This document shows positions 10,862 through 24,207 of a stretch of 64,000 bases of DNA, piece after piece (the stretch's first letter is position 1; each line of letters begins with the position of its first letter). The translations under genes were made by a program, and so were the position numbers. Below the pieces are notes generated by a model that saw nothing but the letters and a program-made list of their open reading frames with translations, searched no databases and was not told the origin of the DNA. Origin of the DNA: Nomia melanderi. Its lineage: Eukaryota > Arthropoda > Insecta > Hymenoptera > Halictidae. The DNA lies in contig NW_027475134.1 in NCBI RefSeq assembly GCF_051020985.1, forward strand, positions 4,960,001-5,024,000, in the 5' to 3' direction.

Positions 10862-12258
10862 GATAGGGCAATAAATCAAAGTGCATTACTTGTAGGAGGC
10901 CCTGGCGCATGAATCTGTGCAGCGGGAACGACCTCGGACGACCAGGGGCCGAGAAAACCACAGTCTCATGGGGCCGGACACTCAGGGTCAGGGGAAAATC
11001 CAATATATATCTGGTGATATCTCGGGTGCTATTAGAGATAGCGCAATAAACCAAAGTGAATTATCTGCAGGAGGCCCTGGCGCATGCATCTGTGCAGCGG
11101 GAACGACCTCGGACCGCCAGGGGCCGAGAAAACCACCGTCTCATGGGGCCGGACACTCTGGGTCAGTGAAAAATCCAATATATATCTGGTGATATCTCGG
11201 GTGCTATTACAGATAGCGCAATAAATCAAAGTGCATTGTCTGTAGGAGGCACTGGCGAATGAATCTGTGCAGCAGGAACGACCTCGGACCACCAGTGGCC
11301 GACAAAATTACAGATATTCGGAATCCGTCACCCAAGGTCATGTAAAAATCCAATATATATCTGGTGATATCTCGGGTGCTATTAGAGATAGCCCAATAAA
11401 CGGAAGTGAATTATCTGCAGGAGGCCCTGGCGCATGAATCTGTGCAGCGGGAACGACCTCGGACCACCAGGAGCCGAGAAAACCACCGTCTCATGGGGCC
11501 GGACACTCTGGGTCAGGGAAAAATCCAATATATATGTGGTGATATCTCGGGTGCTATTGCAGATAGCGCAATAAATCAAAGTGCATTGTCTGTAGGAGGC
11601 CCTGGCGCATGAATCTGTGCAGCGGGAACGACCTCGGACCACCAGGGGCCGAGAAAACTTCAGTCTCATGGGGCCGGACACACTGGGTCAGGGAAAAATC
11701 CAATATATATCTGGTGATATCTCGGGTCCTATTACAGATAGCGAAATAAACCAAAGTGAATTATCTGCAGGAGGCTCTGGCGCATGAATCTGTGCAGCGG
11801 GAACGACCTCGGTCCACCAGGGGCCGAGAAAACCACCGTCTCATGGGGCTGGACACTCAGGGTGAGGGAAATATCCAATATATATCTGGTGATATCTCGG
11901 GTGCTATTACAGATAGCGCAATGAATCAAAGTGCATTGTCTGTAGGAGGCCCTGGCGCATGAATCTGTGCAGCGGGAACGACCTCGGACCACCAGGGGCC
12001 GAGAAAACCACCGTCTCATGGGGCCGGACACTCTGGGTCAGGGAAAAATCCAATATATCTGTGGTGATATCTCGGGTGCTATTAGAGATAGCGCAATAAG
12101 CCAAAGGGAATTATCTGCAGGAGGCCCTGGCGCATGCATCTGTGCAGCGGGAACGACCTCGGACCACCAGGAGCCGAGAAAACCACCGTCTCATGGGGCC
12201 GGACACTCAGGGTCAGGGAAAAATCCAATATATATCTGGTGATATCTCGGGTGCTATT
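10862..12258 (+). repeat. 1,400-bp higher-order unit, copy 1 (8 monomers)
   Basis: Eight consecutive monomers here are repeated immediately downstream, shifted by exactly 1,400 bp. I can see only about four mismatches between the copies: near 10,868, 11,052, 11,236 and 12,125. The unit includes a patch-variant monomer (11,310), two TATATGTGG-type ends and the AACTTCAGTCTC unit with a CACACTGGG block. Such identity implies a recent tandem duplication. Confidence 0.9.
11310..11350 (+). repeat. Patch-variant monomer segment (copies 2-4 at 11,310, 12,710 and 14,635)
   Basis: The same 36-bp patch as at 6,410, but the sequence downstream is the normal CCAATATAT, so the patch ends earlier on the right. 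The three copies sit at equivalent places in the duplicated blocks and share CACTGGCGAATG and CAGCAGGAAC upstream and GACAAAATT at the left patch edge. They therefore descend from one unit. Confidence 0.85.
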
Positions 12259-12261
12259 ACA

Positions 12262-13658
12262 GATAGCGCAATAAATCAAAGTGCATTACTTGTAGGAGGC
12301 CCTGGCGCATGAATCTGTGCAGCGGGAACGACCTCGGACGACCAGGGGCCGAGAAAACCACAGTCTCATGGGGCCGGACACTCAGGGTCAGGGGAAAATC
12401 CAATATATATCTGGTGATATCTCGGGTGCTATTAGAGATAGCGCAATAAACAAAAGTGAATTATCTGCAGGAGGCCCTGGCGCATGCATCTGTGCAGCGG
12501 GAACGACCTCGGACCGCCAGGGGCCGAGAAAACCACCGTCTCATGGGGCCGGACACTCTGGGTCAGTGAAAAATCCAATATATATCTGGTGATATCTCGG
12601 GTGCTATTACAGATAGCGCAATAAATCAAAGTGCACTGTCTGTAGGAGGCACTGGCGAATGAATCTGTGCAGCAGGAACGACCTCGGACCACCAGTGGCC
12701 GACAAAATTACAGATATTCGGAATCCGTCACCCAAGGTCATGTAAAAATCCAATATATATCTGGTGATATCTCGGGTGCTATTAGAGATAGCCCAATAAA
12801 CGGAAGTGAATTATCTGCAGGAGGCCCTGGCGCATGAATCTGTGCAGCGGGAACGACCTCGGACCACCAGGAGCCGAGAAAACCACCGTCTCATGGGGCC
12901 GGACACTCTGGGTCAGGGAAAAATCCAATATATATGTGGTGATATCTCGGGTGCTATTGCAGATAGCGCAATAAATCAAAGTGCATTGTCTGTAGGAGGC
13001 CCTGGCGCATGAATCTGTGCAGCGGGAACGACCTCGGACCACCAGGGGCCGAGAAAACTTCAGTCTCATGGGGCCGGACACACTGGGTCAGGGAAAAATC
13101 CAATATATATCTGGTGATATCTCGGGTCCTATTACAGATAGCGAAATAAACCAAAGTGAATTATCTGCAGGAGGCTCTGGCGCATGAATCTGTGCAGCGG
13201 GAACGACCTCGGTCCACCAGGGGCCGAGAAAACCACCGTCTCATGGGGCTGGACACTCAGGGTGAGGGAAATATCCAATATATATCTGGTGATATCTCGG
13301 GTGCTATTACAGATAGCGCAATGAATCAAAGTGCATTGTCTGTAGGAGGCCCTGGCGCATGAATCTGTGCAGCGGGAACGACCTCGGACCACCAGGGGCC
13401 GAGAAAACCACCGTCTCATGGGGCCGGACACTCTGGGTCAGGGAAAAATCCAATATATCTGTGGTGATATCTCGGGTGCTATTAGAGATAGCGCAATAAG
13501 CCAAAGGGAATTATCTGCAGGAGGTCCTGGCGCATGCATCTGTGCAGCGGGAACGACCTCGGACCACCAGGAGCCGAGAAAACCACCGTCTCATGGGGCC
13601 GGACACTCAGGGTCAGGGAAAAATCCAATATATATCTGGTGATATCTCGGGTGCTATT
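12262..13658 (+). repeat. 1,400-bp higher-order unit, copy 2 (8 monomers)
   Basis: This is the second member of the tandem pair that begins at about 10,862. It departs from the first by AAACAAAAG at about 12,452, CACTG at about 12,636 and GGTCC near 13,525. At its right end the last unit switches to an A-type start, marking the duplication edge near 13,658. Its right half also belongs to the 2,450-bp repeat shared with 15,332-17,020. Confidence 0.9.
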
Positions 13659-14570
13659 AGAGATAGCGCAATAAACCAAAGTGAGTTATCTGCAGAAGGC
13701 CCTGGCGCATGAATCTGTGCAGCGGGAACGACCTCGGACCACCAGGGGCCGAGAAAACTACAGTCTCATGCGGCCGGACACTCAGGGTCTGGGGAAAATC
13801 CAATATATATCTGGTGATATCTCGGGTCCTATTACAGATAGCGAAATAAACCAAAGCGAATTATCTGCAGGAGGCCGTGGCGCATGAATCTGTGCAGCGG
13901 GAACGACCTCGGTCCACCAGGGACCGAGAGAACCACCGTCTCATGGGGCTGGACACTCAGGGTGAGGGAAATATCCAATATATATCTGGTGATATCTCGG
14001 GTGCTATTAGAGATAGCGCAATAAACCAAAGTGAATTATCTGCAGGAGGCCCTGGCGCATGAATGTGTGCAGCGGGAACGACCTCGGACCACCAGGGGCC
14101 GAGAAAACCGCAGTCTCATGGGGCCGGACACTCAGGGTCAGGGAAAAATCCAATATATATCTGGTGATATCTCGGGTGCTATTACAGATAGCGCAATAAA
14201 TCAAAGTGCATTACTTGTAGGAGGCCCTGGCGCATGAATCTGTGCAGCGGGAACGACCTCGGACGACCAGGGGCCGAGAAAACCACAGTCTCATGGGGCC
14301 GGACACTCAGGGTCAGGGGAAAATCCAATATATATCTGGTGATATCTCGGGTGCTATTAGAGATAGCGCAATAAACCAAAGTGAATTATCTGCAGGAGGC
14401 CCTGGCGCATGCATCTGTGCAGCGGGAACGACCTCGGACCGCCAGGGGCCGAGAAAACCACCGTCTCATGGGGCCGGACACTCTGGGTCAGTGAAAAATC
14501 CAATATATATCTGGTGATATCTCGGGTGCTATTACAGATAGCGCAATAAATCAAAGTGCATTGTCTGTAG
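12882..14570 (+). repeat. 2,450-bp-spaced block, copy 1
   Basis: About 1.69 kb (nearly 10 monomers) recurs 14 monomers downstream at 15,332-17,020. Ordered markers include AACTTCAGTCTC, an AATGAATC unit, AATATATCTGTGG, GAGTTATCTGCAGAAGG, GGAGGCCGTGG with CCAGGGACCGAGAG, and GAATGTGTGC. This overlaps the second 1,400-bp unit, so the 1,400-bp and 2,450-bp events are nested. Confidence 0.88.
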
Positions 14571-15230
14571 GAGGCACTGGCGAATGAATCTGTGCAGCAG
14601 GAACGACCTCGGACCACCAGTGGCCGACAAAATTACAGATATTCGGAATCCGTCACCCAAGGTCATGTAAAAATCCAATATATATCTGGTGATATCTCGG
14701 GTGCTATTAGAGATAGCCCAATAAACGGAAGTGAATTATCTGCAGGAGGCCCTGGCGCATGAATCTGTGCAGCGGGAACGACCTCGGACCACCAGGAGCC
14801 GAGAAAACCACCGTCTCATGGGGCCGGACACTCAGGGTCAGGGAAAAATCCAATATATATCTGGTGATATCTCGGGTGCTATTACAGATAGCGCAATAAA
14901 TCAAAGTGCATTGTCTGTAGGAGGCCCTGGCGCATGAATCTGTGCAGCGGGAACGACCTCGGACCAACAGGGGCCGAGAAAACTACAGTCACATGGCGCC
15001 GAACACTCAGGGTCTGGGGAAAATCCAATATATATCTGGTGATATCTCGGGTCCTATTACAGATAGCGAAATAAATCAAAGTGAATTATCTGCAGGAGGC
15101 CCAGGCGCATGAATCTGTGCAGCGGGAAAGACCTCGGTCCACCAGGGGCCGAGAAAACCACCGTCTGATGGGGCTGGACACTCAGGGTGAGGGAAATATC
15201 CAATATATATCTGGTGATATCTCGGGTGCT
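14540..15230 (+). repeat. Block shared with about 23,110-23,800
   Basis: A patch-variant unit is followed by GATAGCCCAATAAACGG, then CACATGGCGCCGAACAC, then GGAAAGACCTCGGTCC with GTCTGATGG. The same series occurs in the same order 8,572 bp downstream (49 monomers minus 3 bp). CCCAATAAACGG and GGCGCCGAACAC are rare markers, so common descent is well supported. Confidence 0.82.
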
Positions 15231-15331
15231 ATTACAGATAGCGCAATAAATCAAAGTGCAATGTCTGTAGGAGGCCCTGGCGCATGAATCTGTGAAGCGG
15301 GAACGACCTCGGACCACCAGGGGCCGAGAAA

Positions 15332-17020
15332 ACCACCGTCTCATGGGGCCGGACACTCTGGGTCAGGGAAAAATCCAATATATATGTGGTGATATCTCGG
15401 GTGCTATTGCAGATAGCGCAATAAATCAAAGTGCATTGTCTGTAGGAGGCCCTGGCGCATGAATCTGTGCAGCGGGAACGACCTCGGACCACCAGGGGCC
15501 GAGAAAACTTCAGTCTCATGGGGCCGGACACACTGGGTCAGGGAAAAATCCAATATATATCTGGTGATATCTCGGGTCCTATTACAGATAGCGAAATAAA
15601 CCAAAGTGAATTATCTGCAGGAGGCTCTGGCGCATGAATCTGTGCAGCGGGAACGACCTCGGTCCACCAGGGGCCGAGAAAACCACCGTCTCATGGGGCT
15701 GGACACTCAGGGTGAGGGAAATATCCAATATATATCTGGTGATATCTCGGGTGCTATTACAGATAGCGCAATGAATCAAAGTGCATTGTCTGTAGGAGGC
15801 CCTGGCGCATGAATCTGTGCAGCGGGAACGACCTCGGACCACCAGGGGCCGAGAAAACCACCGTCTCATGGGGCCGGACACTCTGGGTCAGGGAAAAATC
15901 CAATATATCTGTGGTGATATCTCGGGTGCTATTAGAGATAGCGCAATAAGCCAAAGGGAATTATCTGCAGGAGGCCCTGGCGCATGCATCTGTGCAGCGG
16001 GAACGACCTCGGACCACCAGGAGCCGAGAAAACCACCGTCTCATGGGGCCGGACACTCAGGGTCAGGGAAAAATCCAATATATATCTGGTGATATCTCGG
16101 GTGCTATTAGAGATAGCGCAATAAACCAAAGTGAGTTATCTGCAGAAGGCCCTGGCGCATGAATCTGTGCAGCGGGAACGACCTCGGACCACCAGGGGCC
16201 GAGAAAACTACAGTCTCATGCGGCCGGACACTCAGGGTCTGGGGAAAATCCAATATATATCTGGTGATATCTCGGGTCCTATTACAGATAGCGAAATAAA
16301 CCAAAGCGAATTATCTGCAGGAGGCCGTGGCGCATGAATCTGTGCAGCGGGAACGACCTCGGTCCACCAGGGACCGAGAGAACCACCGTCTCATGGGGCT
16401 GGACACTCAGGGTGAGGGAAATATCCAATATATATCTGGTGATATCTCGGGTGCTATTAGAGATAGCGCAATAAACCAAAGTGAATTATCTGCAGGAGGC
16501 CCTGGCGCATGAATGTGTGCAGCGGGAACGACCTCGGACCACCAGGGGCCGAGAAAACCGCAGTCTCATGGGGCCAGACACTCAGGGTCAGGGAAAAATC
16601 CAATATATATCTGGTGATATCTCGGGTGCTATTACAGATAGCGCAATAAATCAAAGTGCATTACTTGTAGGAGGCCCTGGCGCATGAATCTGTGCAGCGG
16701 GAACGACCTCGGACGACCAGGGGCCGAGAAAACCACAGTCTCATGGGGCCGGACACTCAGGGTCAGGGGAAAATCCAATATATATCTGGTGATATCTCGG
16801 GTGCTATTAGAGATAGCGCAATAAACCAAAGTGAATTATCTGCAGGAGGCCCTGGCGCATGCATCTGTGCAGCGGGAACGACCTCGGACCGCCAGGGGCC
16901 GAGAAAACCACCGTCTCATGGGGCCGGACACTCTGGGTCAGTGAAAAATCCAATATATATCTGGTGATATCTCGGGTGCTATTACTGATAGCGCAATAAA
17001 TCAAAGTGCATTGTCTGTAG
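15332..17020 (+). repeat. 2,450-bp-spaced block, copy 2
   Basis: This copies 12,882-14,570 with very few differences, such as GGGCCAGAC near 16,575 for GGGCCGGAC. At 13,525 the upstream copy has GGTCC while this copy keeps GGCCC, so that change arose after the copies separated. At the right edge it crosses into sequence that matches 14,924-15,110 with a 2,100-bp shift instead, showing a junction within a monomer. Confidence 0.88.
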
Positions 17021-17699
17021 GAGGCCCTGGCGCATGAATCTGTGCAGCGGGAACGACCTCGGACCACCAGGGGCCGAGAAAACTACAGTCACATGGCGCC
17101 GAACACTCAGGTTCTGGGGAAAATCCAATATATATCTGGTGATATCTCGGGTCCTATTACAGATAGCGAAATAAATCAAAGTGAATTATCTGCAGGAGGC
17201 CCAGGCGCATGAATCTGTGCAGCGGGAACGACCTCGGTCCACCAGGGGCCGAGAAAACCACCGTCTGATGGGGCTGGACACTCAGGGAGAGGGAAATATC
17301 CAATATATATCTGGTGATATCTCGGGTCCTATTACAGATAGCGAAATAAATCAATGTGAATTATCTGCAGGAGGCCCAGGCGCATGAATCTGTGCAGCGG
17401 GAAGGACCTCGGTCCACCAGGGGCCGAGAAAACCACCGTCTGATGGGGCCGTACACTCAGGGTCAGGGAAAAATCCAATATATATCTGGTGATATCTCGG
17501 GTGCTATTACAGATAGCGCAATAAATCAAAGTGCATTACTTGTAGGAGGCCCTGGCGCATGAATCTGTGCAGCGGGAACGACCTCGGACGACCAGGGGCC
17601 GAGAAAACCACAGTCTCATGGGGCCGGACACTCAGGGTGAGGGAAATATCCAATATATATCTGGTGATATCTCGGGTGCTGTTACAGATAGAGCAATAA

Positions 17700-20009
17700 A
17701 TCAAAGTGCATTGTCTGTAGGAGGCCCTGGCGCATGAATCTGAGAAGCGGGAACGACCTCGGACAACCAGGGGCAGAGAAAACCACCGTCTCATGGGGCC
17801 GGACAATCTGGGTCAGGGAAAAATCGAATATATATGTGGTGATATCGCGGGTGCTATTACAGATAGCGCAATAAATCAAAGTGCATTGTCTGTAGGAGGC
17901 CCTGGCGCATGATTCTGTGCAGCGGGAACGACCTCGGACCACCAGGGGCCGAGAAAACTACAGTCTCATGCGGCCGGACACTCAGGGTCTGGGGAAAATC
18001 CAATATATATCTGGTGATATCTCGGGTCCTATTACAGATAGCGAAATAAATCAAAGTGAATTATCTGCAGGAGGCCCAGGCGCATGAATCTGTGCAGCGG
18101 GAACGACCTTGGACCACCAGGGGCCGAGAAAACCACCATCTCATGGGGCCGGACACTCAGGGTCAGGGGAAAATCCAATATATATCTGGTGATGTCTCGG
18201 GTGCTATTAGTGATAGCGCAATAAACCAAAGTGAATTATCTGCAGGAGGCCCTGACGCATGAATCTGTGCAACGGGAACGACCTCGGACCACCAGGGGCC
18301 GAGAAAACCACAGTCTCATGGGGCCGGACACTCAGGGTCAGGGGAAAATCCAATATATATCTGGTGATATCTCGGGTGCTATTACAGATAGCGCAATAAA
18401 TCAATCGCATTGTCTGTAGGAGGCCCTGGCGCATGAATCTGTGCAGCGGGAACGACCTCGGACCACCAGGGGCCGAGAAAACCACAGTCTCATGGGGCCG
18501 GACACTCAGGGTCAGGGGAAAATCCAATATATATCTGGTGATATCTCGGGTGCTATTAGAGATAGCGCAATAAACCAAAGTGAATTATCTGCAGGAGGCC
18601 CTGGCTCATGAATCTGTGCAACGGGAACGACCTCGGACCACCAGGGGCCGAGAAAACCACAGTCTCATGGGGCCGGACACTCAGGGTCAGATAAAAATCC
18701 AATATATATCTGGTGATGTCTTGGGTGCTATTAGAGATAGCGCAATAAACCAAAGTGAATTATCTGCAGGAGGCCCTGGCGCATGCATCTGTGCAGCGGG
18801 AACGACCTCGGACCGCCAGGGGCCGAGAAAACCACCGTCTCATGGGGCCGGACACTCTGGGTCAGTGAAAAATACAATATATATCTGGTGATATCTCGGG
18901 TGCTATTACTGATAGCGCAATAAATCAAAGTGCATTGTCTGTAGGAGGCCCTGGCGCATGAACCTGTGCAGCGGGAACGACCTCGGTCCACCAGGGGCAG
19001 AGAAAACCACCGTCTCATGGGGCCGGACAATCTGGGTCAGGGAAAAATCCAATATATATGTGGTGATATCTCGGGTGCTATTACAGATAGCGCAATAAAT
19101 CAAAGTGCATTGTCTGTAGGAGGCCCTGGCGCATGATTCTGTGCAGCGGGAACGACCTCGGACCACCAGGGGCCGAGAAAACTACAGTCTCATGCGGCCG
19201 GACACTCAGGGTCTGGGGAAAATCCAATATATATCTGGTGATATCTCGGGTCCTATTACAGATAGCGAAATAAATCAAAGTGAATTATCTGCAGGAGGCC
19301 CAGGCGCATGAATCTGTGCAGCGGGAACGACCTCGGACCACCAGGGGCCGAGAAAACCACCATCTCATGGGGCCGGACACTCAGGGTCAGGGGAAAATCC
19401 AATATATATCTGGTGATGTCTCGGGTGCTATTAGTGATAGCGCAATAAACCAAAGTGAATTATCTGCAGGAGGCCCTGACGCATGAATCTGTGCAACGGG
19501 AACGACCTCGGACCACCAGGGGCCGAGAAAACCACAGTCTCATGGGGCCGGACACTCAGGGTCAGGGGAAAATCCAATATATATCTGGTGATATCTCGGG
19601 TGCTATTACAGATAGCGCAATAAATCAATCGCATTGTCTGTAGGAGGCCCTGGCGCATGAATCTGTGCAGCGGGAACGACCTCGGACCACCAGGGGCCGA
19701 GAAAACCACAGTCTCATGGGGCCGGACACTCAGGGTCAGGGGAAAATCCAATATATATCTGGTGATATCTCGGGTGCTATTAGAGATAGCGCAATAAACC
19801 AAAGTGAATTATCTGCAGGAGGCCCTGGCTCATGAATCTGTGCAACGGGAACGACCTCGAACCACCAGGGGCCGAGAAAACCACAGTCTCATGGGGCCGG
19901 ACACTCAGGGTCAGATAAAAATCCAATATATATCTGGTGATGTCTTGGGTGCTATTAGAGATAGCGCAATAAACCAAAGTGAATTATCTGCAGGAGGCCC
20001 TGGCGCATG
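17700..20009 (+). repeat. Tandem 1,224-bp duplication (7 monomers, one of 174 bp)
   Basis: 17,700-18,785 matches 18,925-20,009 with a shift of 1,224 bp, which is seven monomers minus 1 bp. Both copies hold the private 1-bp deletion that turns AATCAAAGTGC into AATCAATCGC (18,402 and 19,626), the GGGGCAGAGAAAACC unit, GATGTCTCGGG, GGCCCTGACGC and GTCAGATAAAAATCC. The deletion was thus copied with the block. Confidence 0.88.
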
Positions 20010-21370
20010 AATCTGTGCAGCGGGAACGACCTCGGACCACCAGGGGCCGTGAAAACCACCGTCTCATGGGACCGGACACTCTGGGTCAGGGAAAAATCCA
20101 ATATATATGTGGTGATATCTCGGGTGCTATTAGAGATAGCGCAATAAGCCAAAGGGAATTATCTGCAGGAGGCCCTGGCGCATGAATCTGTGCAGCGGGA
20201 ACGACCTCGGACGACCAGGGGCCGAGAAAACCACAGTCTCATGGGGCCGGACACTCAGGGTCAGGGGAAAATCCAATATATATCTGGTGATATCTCGGGT
20301 GCTATTAGAGATAGCGCAATAAACCAAAGTGAGTTATCTGCAGGAGGCCCTGGCGCATGAATCTGTGCAGCGGGAACGACCTCGGACCACCAGGGGCCGA
20401 GAAAACCACCGTCCCGAGGGGCCGGACACTTAGGGTCAGTGAAAAATCCAATATATATCTGGTGATATCTCGGGTGCTATTACAGATAGCGCAATAAATC
20501 AAAGTGCATTGTCTGTAGGAGGCCCTGGCGCACGAATCTGTGCAGCGGGAACGACCTCGGACCACCAGGGGCCGAGAATACCACCGTCTCACGGGGCCGG
20601 CCACTCAGGGTCAGTGAAAAATCCAATATATATCTGGTGATATCTCGGGTGCTATTACAGATAGCGCAATAAATCAAAGTGCATTGTCTGTAGGAGGCCC
20701 TGGCGCATGTATCTGTGCTGCGGGAACGACCTCGGACCACCAGGGGCCGAGAAAACCACAGTCTCATGGGGCCGGACACTCAGGGTCAGGGGAAAATCCA
20801 ATATATATCTGGTGACCTCTCGGGTGCTATTACAGATAGCGCAATAAATCAAAGTGCATTGTCTTTAGTAGGCCCAGGCGAATGAATCTGGCCAGCAGGA
20901 ACGACCTCCGACCACCAGGGGCCGAGAAAACCACCGTCTCATGGGGCCGGACACTCAGGGTCAGGGGAAAATCCAATATATATCTGGTGATATCTCGGTA
21001 GCTATTACAGATAGCCCAACAAATCAAAGTGCATTGTCTGTAGGAGGCCCTGCCGCATGAATCTGTGCAGCGGGAACGACCTCGGACCACCAGGGGCCGG
21101 GAAAACCACAGTCTCATGGGGCCGGACACTCAGGGTCAGGGGAAAATTCAATATATATCTGGTGATATCTCGGGTGCTATTACAGATAGCGCAATAAATC
21201 AAAGTGCATTGTCTGTAGGAGGCCCAGGCGAATGAATCTGGCCAGCGGGAACGACCTCGGACCACCAGGGGCCAAGAAAACCACCGTCTCATGGCGCCCG
21301 ACACTCAGGGTCAGGGAAAAATCAAATATATATCTGGTGAAATCACGGGTGCTATTAGAGATAGCGCAAT
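20009..21370 (+). repeat. Block A of the 4,198-bp repeat, copy 1
   Basis: About eight monomers that recur at 24,207-25,570 with a shift of 4,198 bp. Private markers in order are GGGGCCGTGAAAACC, CCGTCCCGAGGGG with ACACTTAGGG, GCGCACGAATC, TGCTGCGGGAACG, TGACCTCTCGGG (TGTCCTCTC in the second copy), CTTTAGTAGGCCC, GCCAGCAGG and TGAAATCACGGG. Confidence 0.88.
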
Positions 21371-22229
21371 AAACCAAAGTGAATTATTTGCAGGAGGCCC
21401 TGGCGCATGCATCTGTGCAGCGGGAACGACCTCGGACCACCAGGGGACGAGAAAACCACCATCTCATGGGGCCGGACACTCAGGGTCAGGGAAAAATCAA
21501 ATATATATCTGGTGATATCTCAGGTGCTATTAGAGATAGCGCAATAAACCAAAGTGAATTATCTGTAGGAGGCCCTGGCGCATGAATCTGTGCAGCGGGA
21601 ACGACCTCGGACCACCGGGGGCCGAGAAGACCACCGTCTCATGGGGCCGGACATTCAGGGTCAGAGGAAAATCCAATATATATCTGGTGATATCTCAGGT
21701 GCTGTTAGAGATAGCGCAATAAACCAAAGTGAATTATCTGTAGGAGGCCTTGGCGCATGAATCTGTGCAGCGGGAACGACCTCGGTCCACCAGGGGCCGA
21801 GAAAACCACCGTCTCATGGGGCCGGACACTCAGGGTCAGGGAAAAATCTAACATATATCTGGTGATATCTCGGGTGCTATTAGAGATAGCGCAATAAACC
21901 AAAGTGAATTATCTGCATGGGGCCCTTGCGCATGAATCTGTGCAGCGGGATCTACCTGGGACCACGAGGGACCGAGAAAACCATCGACACATGGGGCCGG
22001 ACTCTCAGGGTCAAGGAAAAATCCAATATATATCTGGTGATATCTCGGGTGCTATTAGAGATAGCGCAAAAAATCAAAGTGAATTATCTGCAGGGGGCCC
22101 TGGCGCATGAATCTGTGCAGCGGGAACGACCTCGGACCACCAGGGGCCGAGAAAACCACCGTCCCGAGGGGCCGGACACTTAGGGTCAGTGAAAAATCCA
22201 ATATATATCTGGTGATATCTCGGGTGCTA

Positions 22230-22770
22230 TTACAGATAGCGCAATAAATCAAAGTGCATTGTCTGTAGGAGGCCCTGGCGCATGTATCTGTGCAGCGGGA
22301 ACGACCTCGGACCACCAGGGGCCGAGAAAACCACAGTCTCATGGGGCCGGACACTCAGGGTCAGGGGAAAATCCAATATATATCTGGTGATATCTCGGGT
22401 GCTATTACAGATAGCGCAATAAATCAAAGTGCATTGTCTGTAGGAGGCCCTGGCGCATGTATCTGTGCTGCGGGAACGACCTCGGACCACCAGGGGCCGA
22501 GAAAACCACAGTCTCATGGGGCCGGACACTCAGGGTCAGGGGAAAATCCAATATATATCTGGTGACCTCTCGGGTGCTATTACAGATAGCGCAATAAATC
22601 AAAGTGCATTGTCTGTAGGAGGCCCTGGCGCATGTATCTGTGCAGCGGGAACGACCTCGGACCACCAGGGGCCGAGAAAACCACAGTCTCATGGGGCCGG
22701 ACACTCAGGGTCAGGGGAAAATCCAATATATATCTGGTGATATCTCGGGTGCTATTACAGATAGCGCAAT
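22230..22770 (+). repeat. Three consecutive near-identical monomers
   Basis: Three adjacent B-type units carry GCGCATGTATCTG (near 22,280, 22,456 and 22,631) and otherwise differ at only a few bases, one being TGCTGCGGG and one TGACCTCTC. This is single-monomer amplification, in contrast to the multi-unit blocks around it. The same GCATGTATCTG subtype appears in pairs at about 56,900-57,080 and 62,320-62,500. Confidence 0.75.
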
Positions 22771-24207
22771 AAATCAATCGCATTGTCTGTAGGAGGCCCT
22801 GGCGCATGAATCTGTGCAGCGGGAACGACCTCGGACCACCAGGGGCCGAGACATCCACCGTCTCATGGGGCCGGACACTCAGGGTCAGGGAAAAATCCAA
22901 TATATATCTGGTGATATGTCGGGTGCTATTACAGATAGCGCAATAAATCAAAGTGCATTGTCTGTAGGAGGCCCTGGCGCATGAATCTGGGAAGCGGGAA
23001 CGACCTCGGACCACCAGGGGCCGAGAAAACCACCGTCTCATGGGGCCGGACACTCAGAGTCAGGGGAAAATCCAATATATATCTGGTGATATCTCGGGTG
23101 CTATTAGAGATAGCGCAATAAGCCAAAGGGACTTATCTGCAGGAGGCCCTGGCGCATGCATCTGTGCAGCGGGAACGACCTCGGACCACCAGGGGCCGAC
23201 AAAATTACAGATATTCGGAATCCGTCACCCAAGGTCATGTAAAAATCCAATATATATCTGGTGATATCTCGGGTACTATTAGAGATAGCCCAATAAACGG
23301 AAGTGAATTATCTGCAGGAGGCCCTGGCGCATGAATCTGTGCAGCGGGAACGACCTCGGACCACCAGGAGCCGAGAAAACCACCGTCTCATGGGGCCGGA
23401 CACTCAGGGTCAGGGAAAAATCCAATATATATCTGGTGATATCTCGGGTGCTATTACAGATAGCGCAATAAATCAAAGTGCATTGTCTGTAGGAGGCCCT
23501 GGCGCATGAATCTGTGCAGCGGGAACGACCTCGGACCACCAGGGGCCGAGAAAACTACAGTCACATGGCGCCGAACACTCAGGGTCTGGGGAAAATCCAA
23601 TATATATCAGGTGATATCTCGGGTCCTATTACAGATAGCGAAATAAATCAAAGTGAATTATCTGCAGGAGGCCCAGGCGCATGAATCTGTGCAGCGGGAA
23701 AGACCTCGGTCCACCAGGGGCCGAGAAAACCACCGTCTGATGGGGCTGGACACTCAGGGTGAGGGAAATATCCAATATATATCTGGTGATATGTCGGGTG
23801 CTATTACAGATAGCGCAATAAATCAAAGTGCATTGTCTGGAGGAGGCCCTGGCGCATGAATCTGGGAAGCGGGAACGACCTCGGACCACCAGGGGCCGAG
23901 AAAACCACCGTCTCATGGGGCCGGACACTCAGAGTCAGGGGAAAATCCAATATATATCTGGTGATATCTCGGGTGCTATTACAGATAGCGCAATAAATCA
24001 ATCGCATTGTCTGTAGGAGGCCCTGGCGCATGAATCTGTGCAGCGGGAACGACCTCGGACCACCAGGGGCCGAGACATCCACCGTCTCATGGGGCCGGAC
24101 ACTCAGGGTCAGGGAAAAATCCAATATATATCTGGTGATATGTCGGGTGCTATTACAGATAGCGCAATAAATCAAAGTGCATTGTCTGGAGGAGGCCCTG
24201 GCGCATG
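22770..24207 (+). repeat. Second 1,224-bp-spaced pair and imported block
   Basis: Units with AATCAATCGC at 22,775 and 23,999 and GACATCCACCG at about 22,852 and 24,075 recur 1,224 bp apart, the same period as at 17.7-20.0 kb. Between them lies the patch-variant block that matches 14.54-15.23 kb. The copies also share GATATGTCGGG and TCTGGGAAGCGGG units. Confidence 0.78.
23205..23246 (+). repeat. Patch-variant monomer segment (copy 5 of 8)
   Basis: The same GATATTCGGAATCCGTCAC patch with GACAAAATT at its left edge and normal CCAATATAT to its right, as in copies 2-4. Here, however, the sequence to the left is an ordinary GGCCCTGGCGCATGC unit and not CACTGGCGAATG, so a recombination point lies between the two markers. 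Confidence 0.85.
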
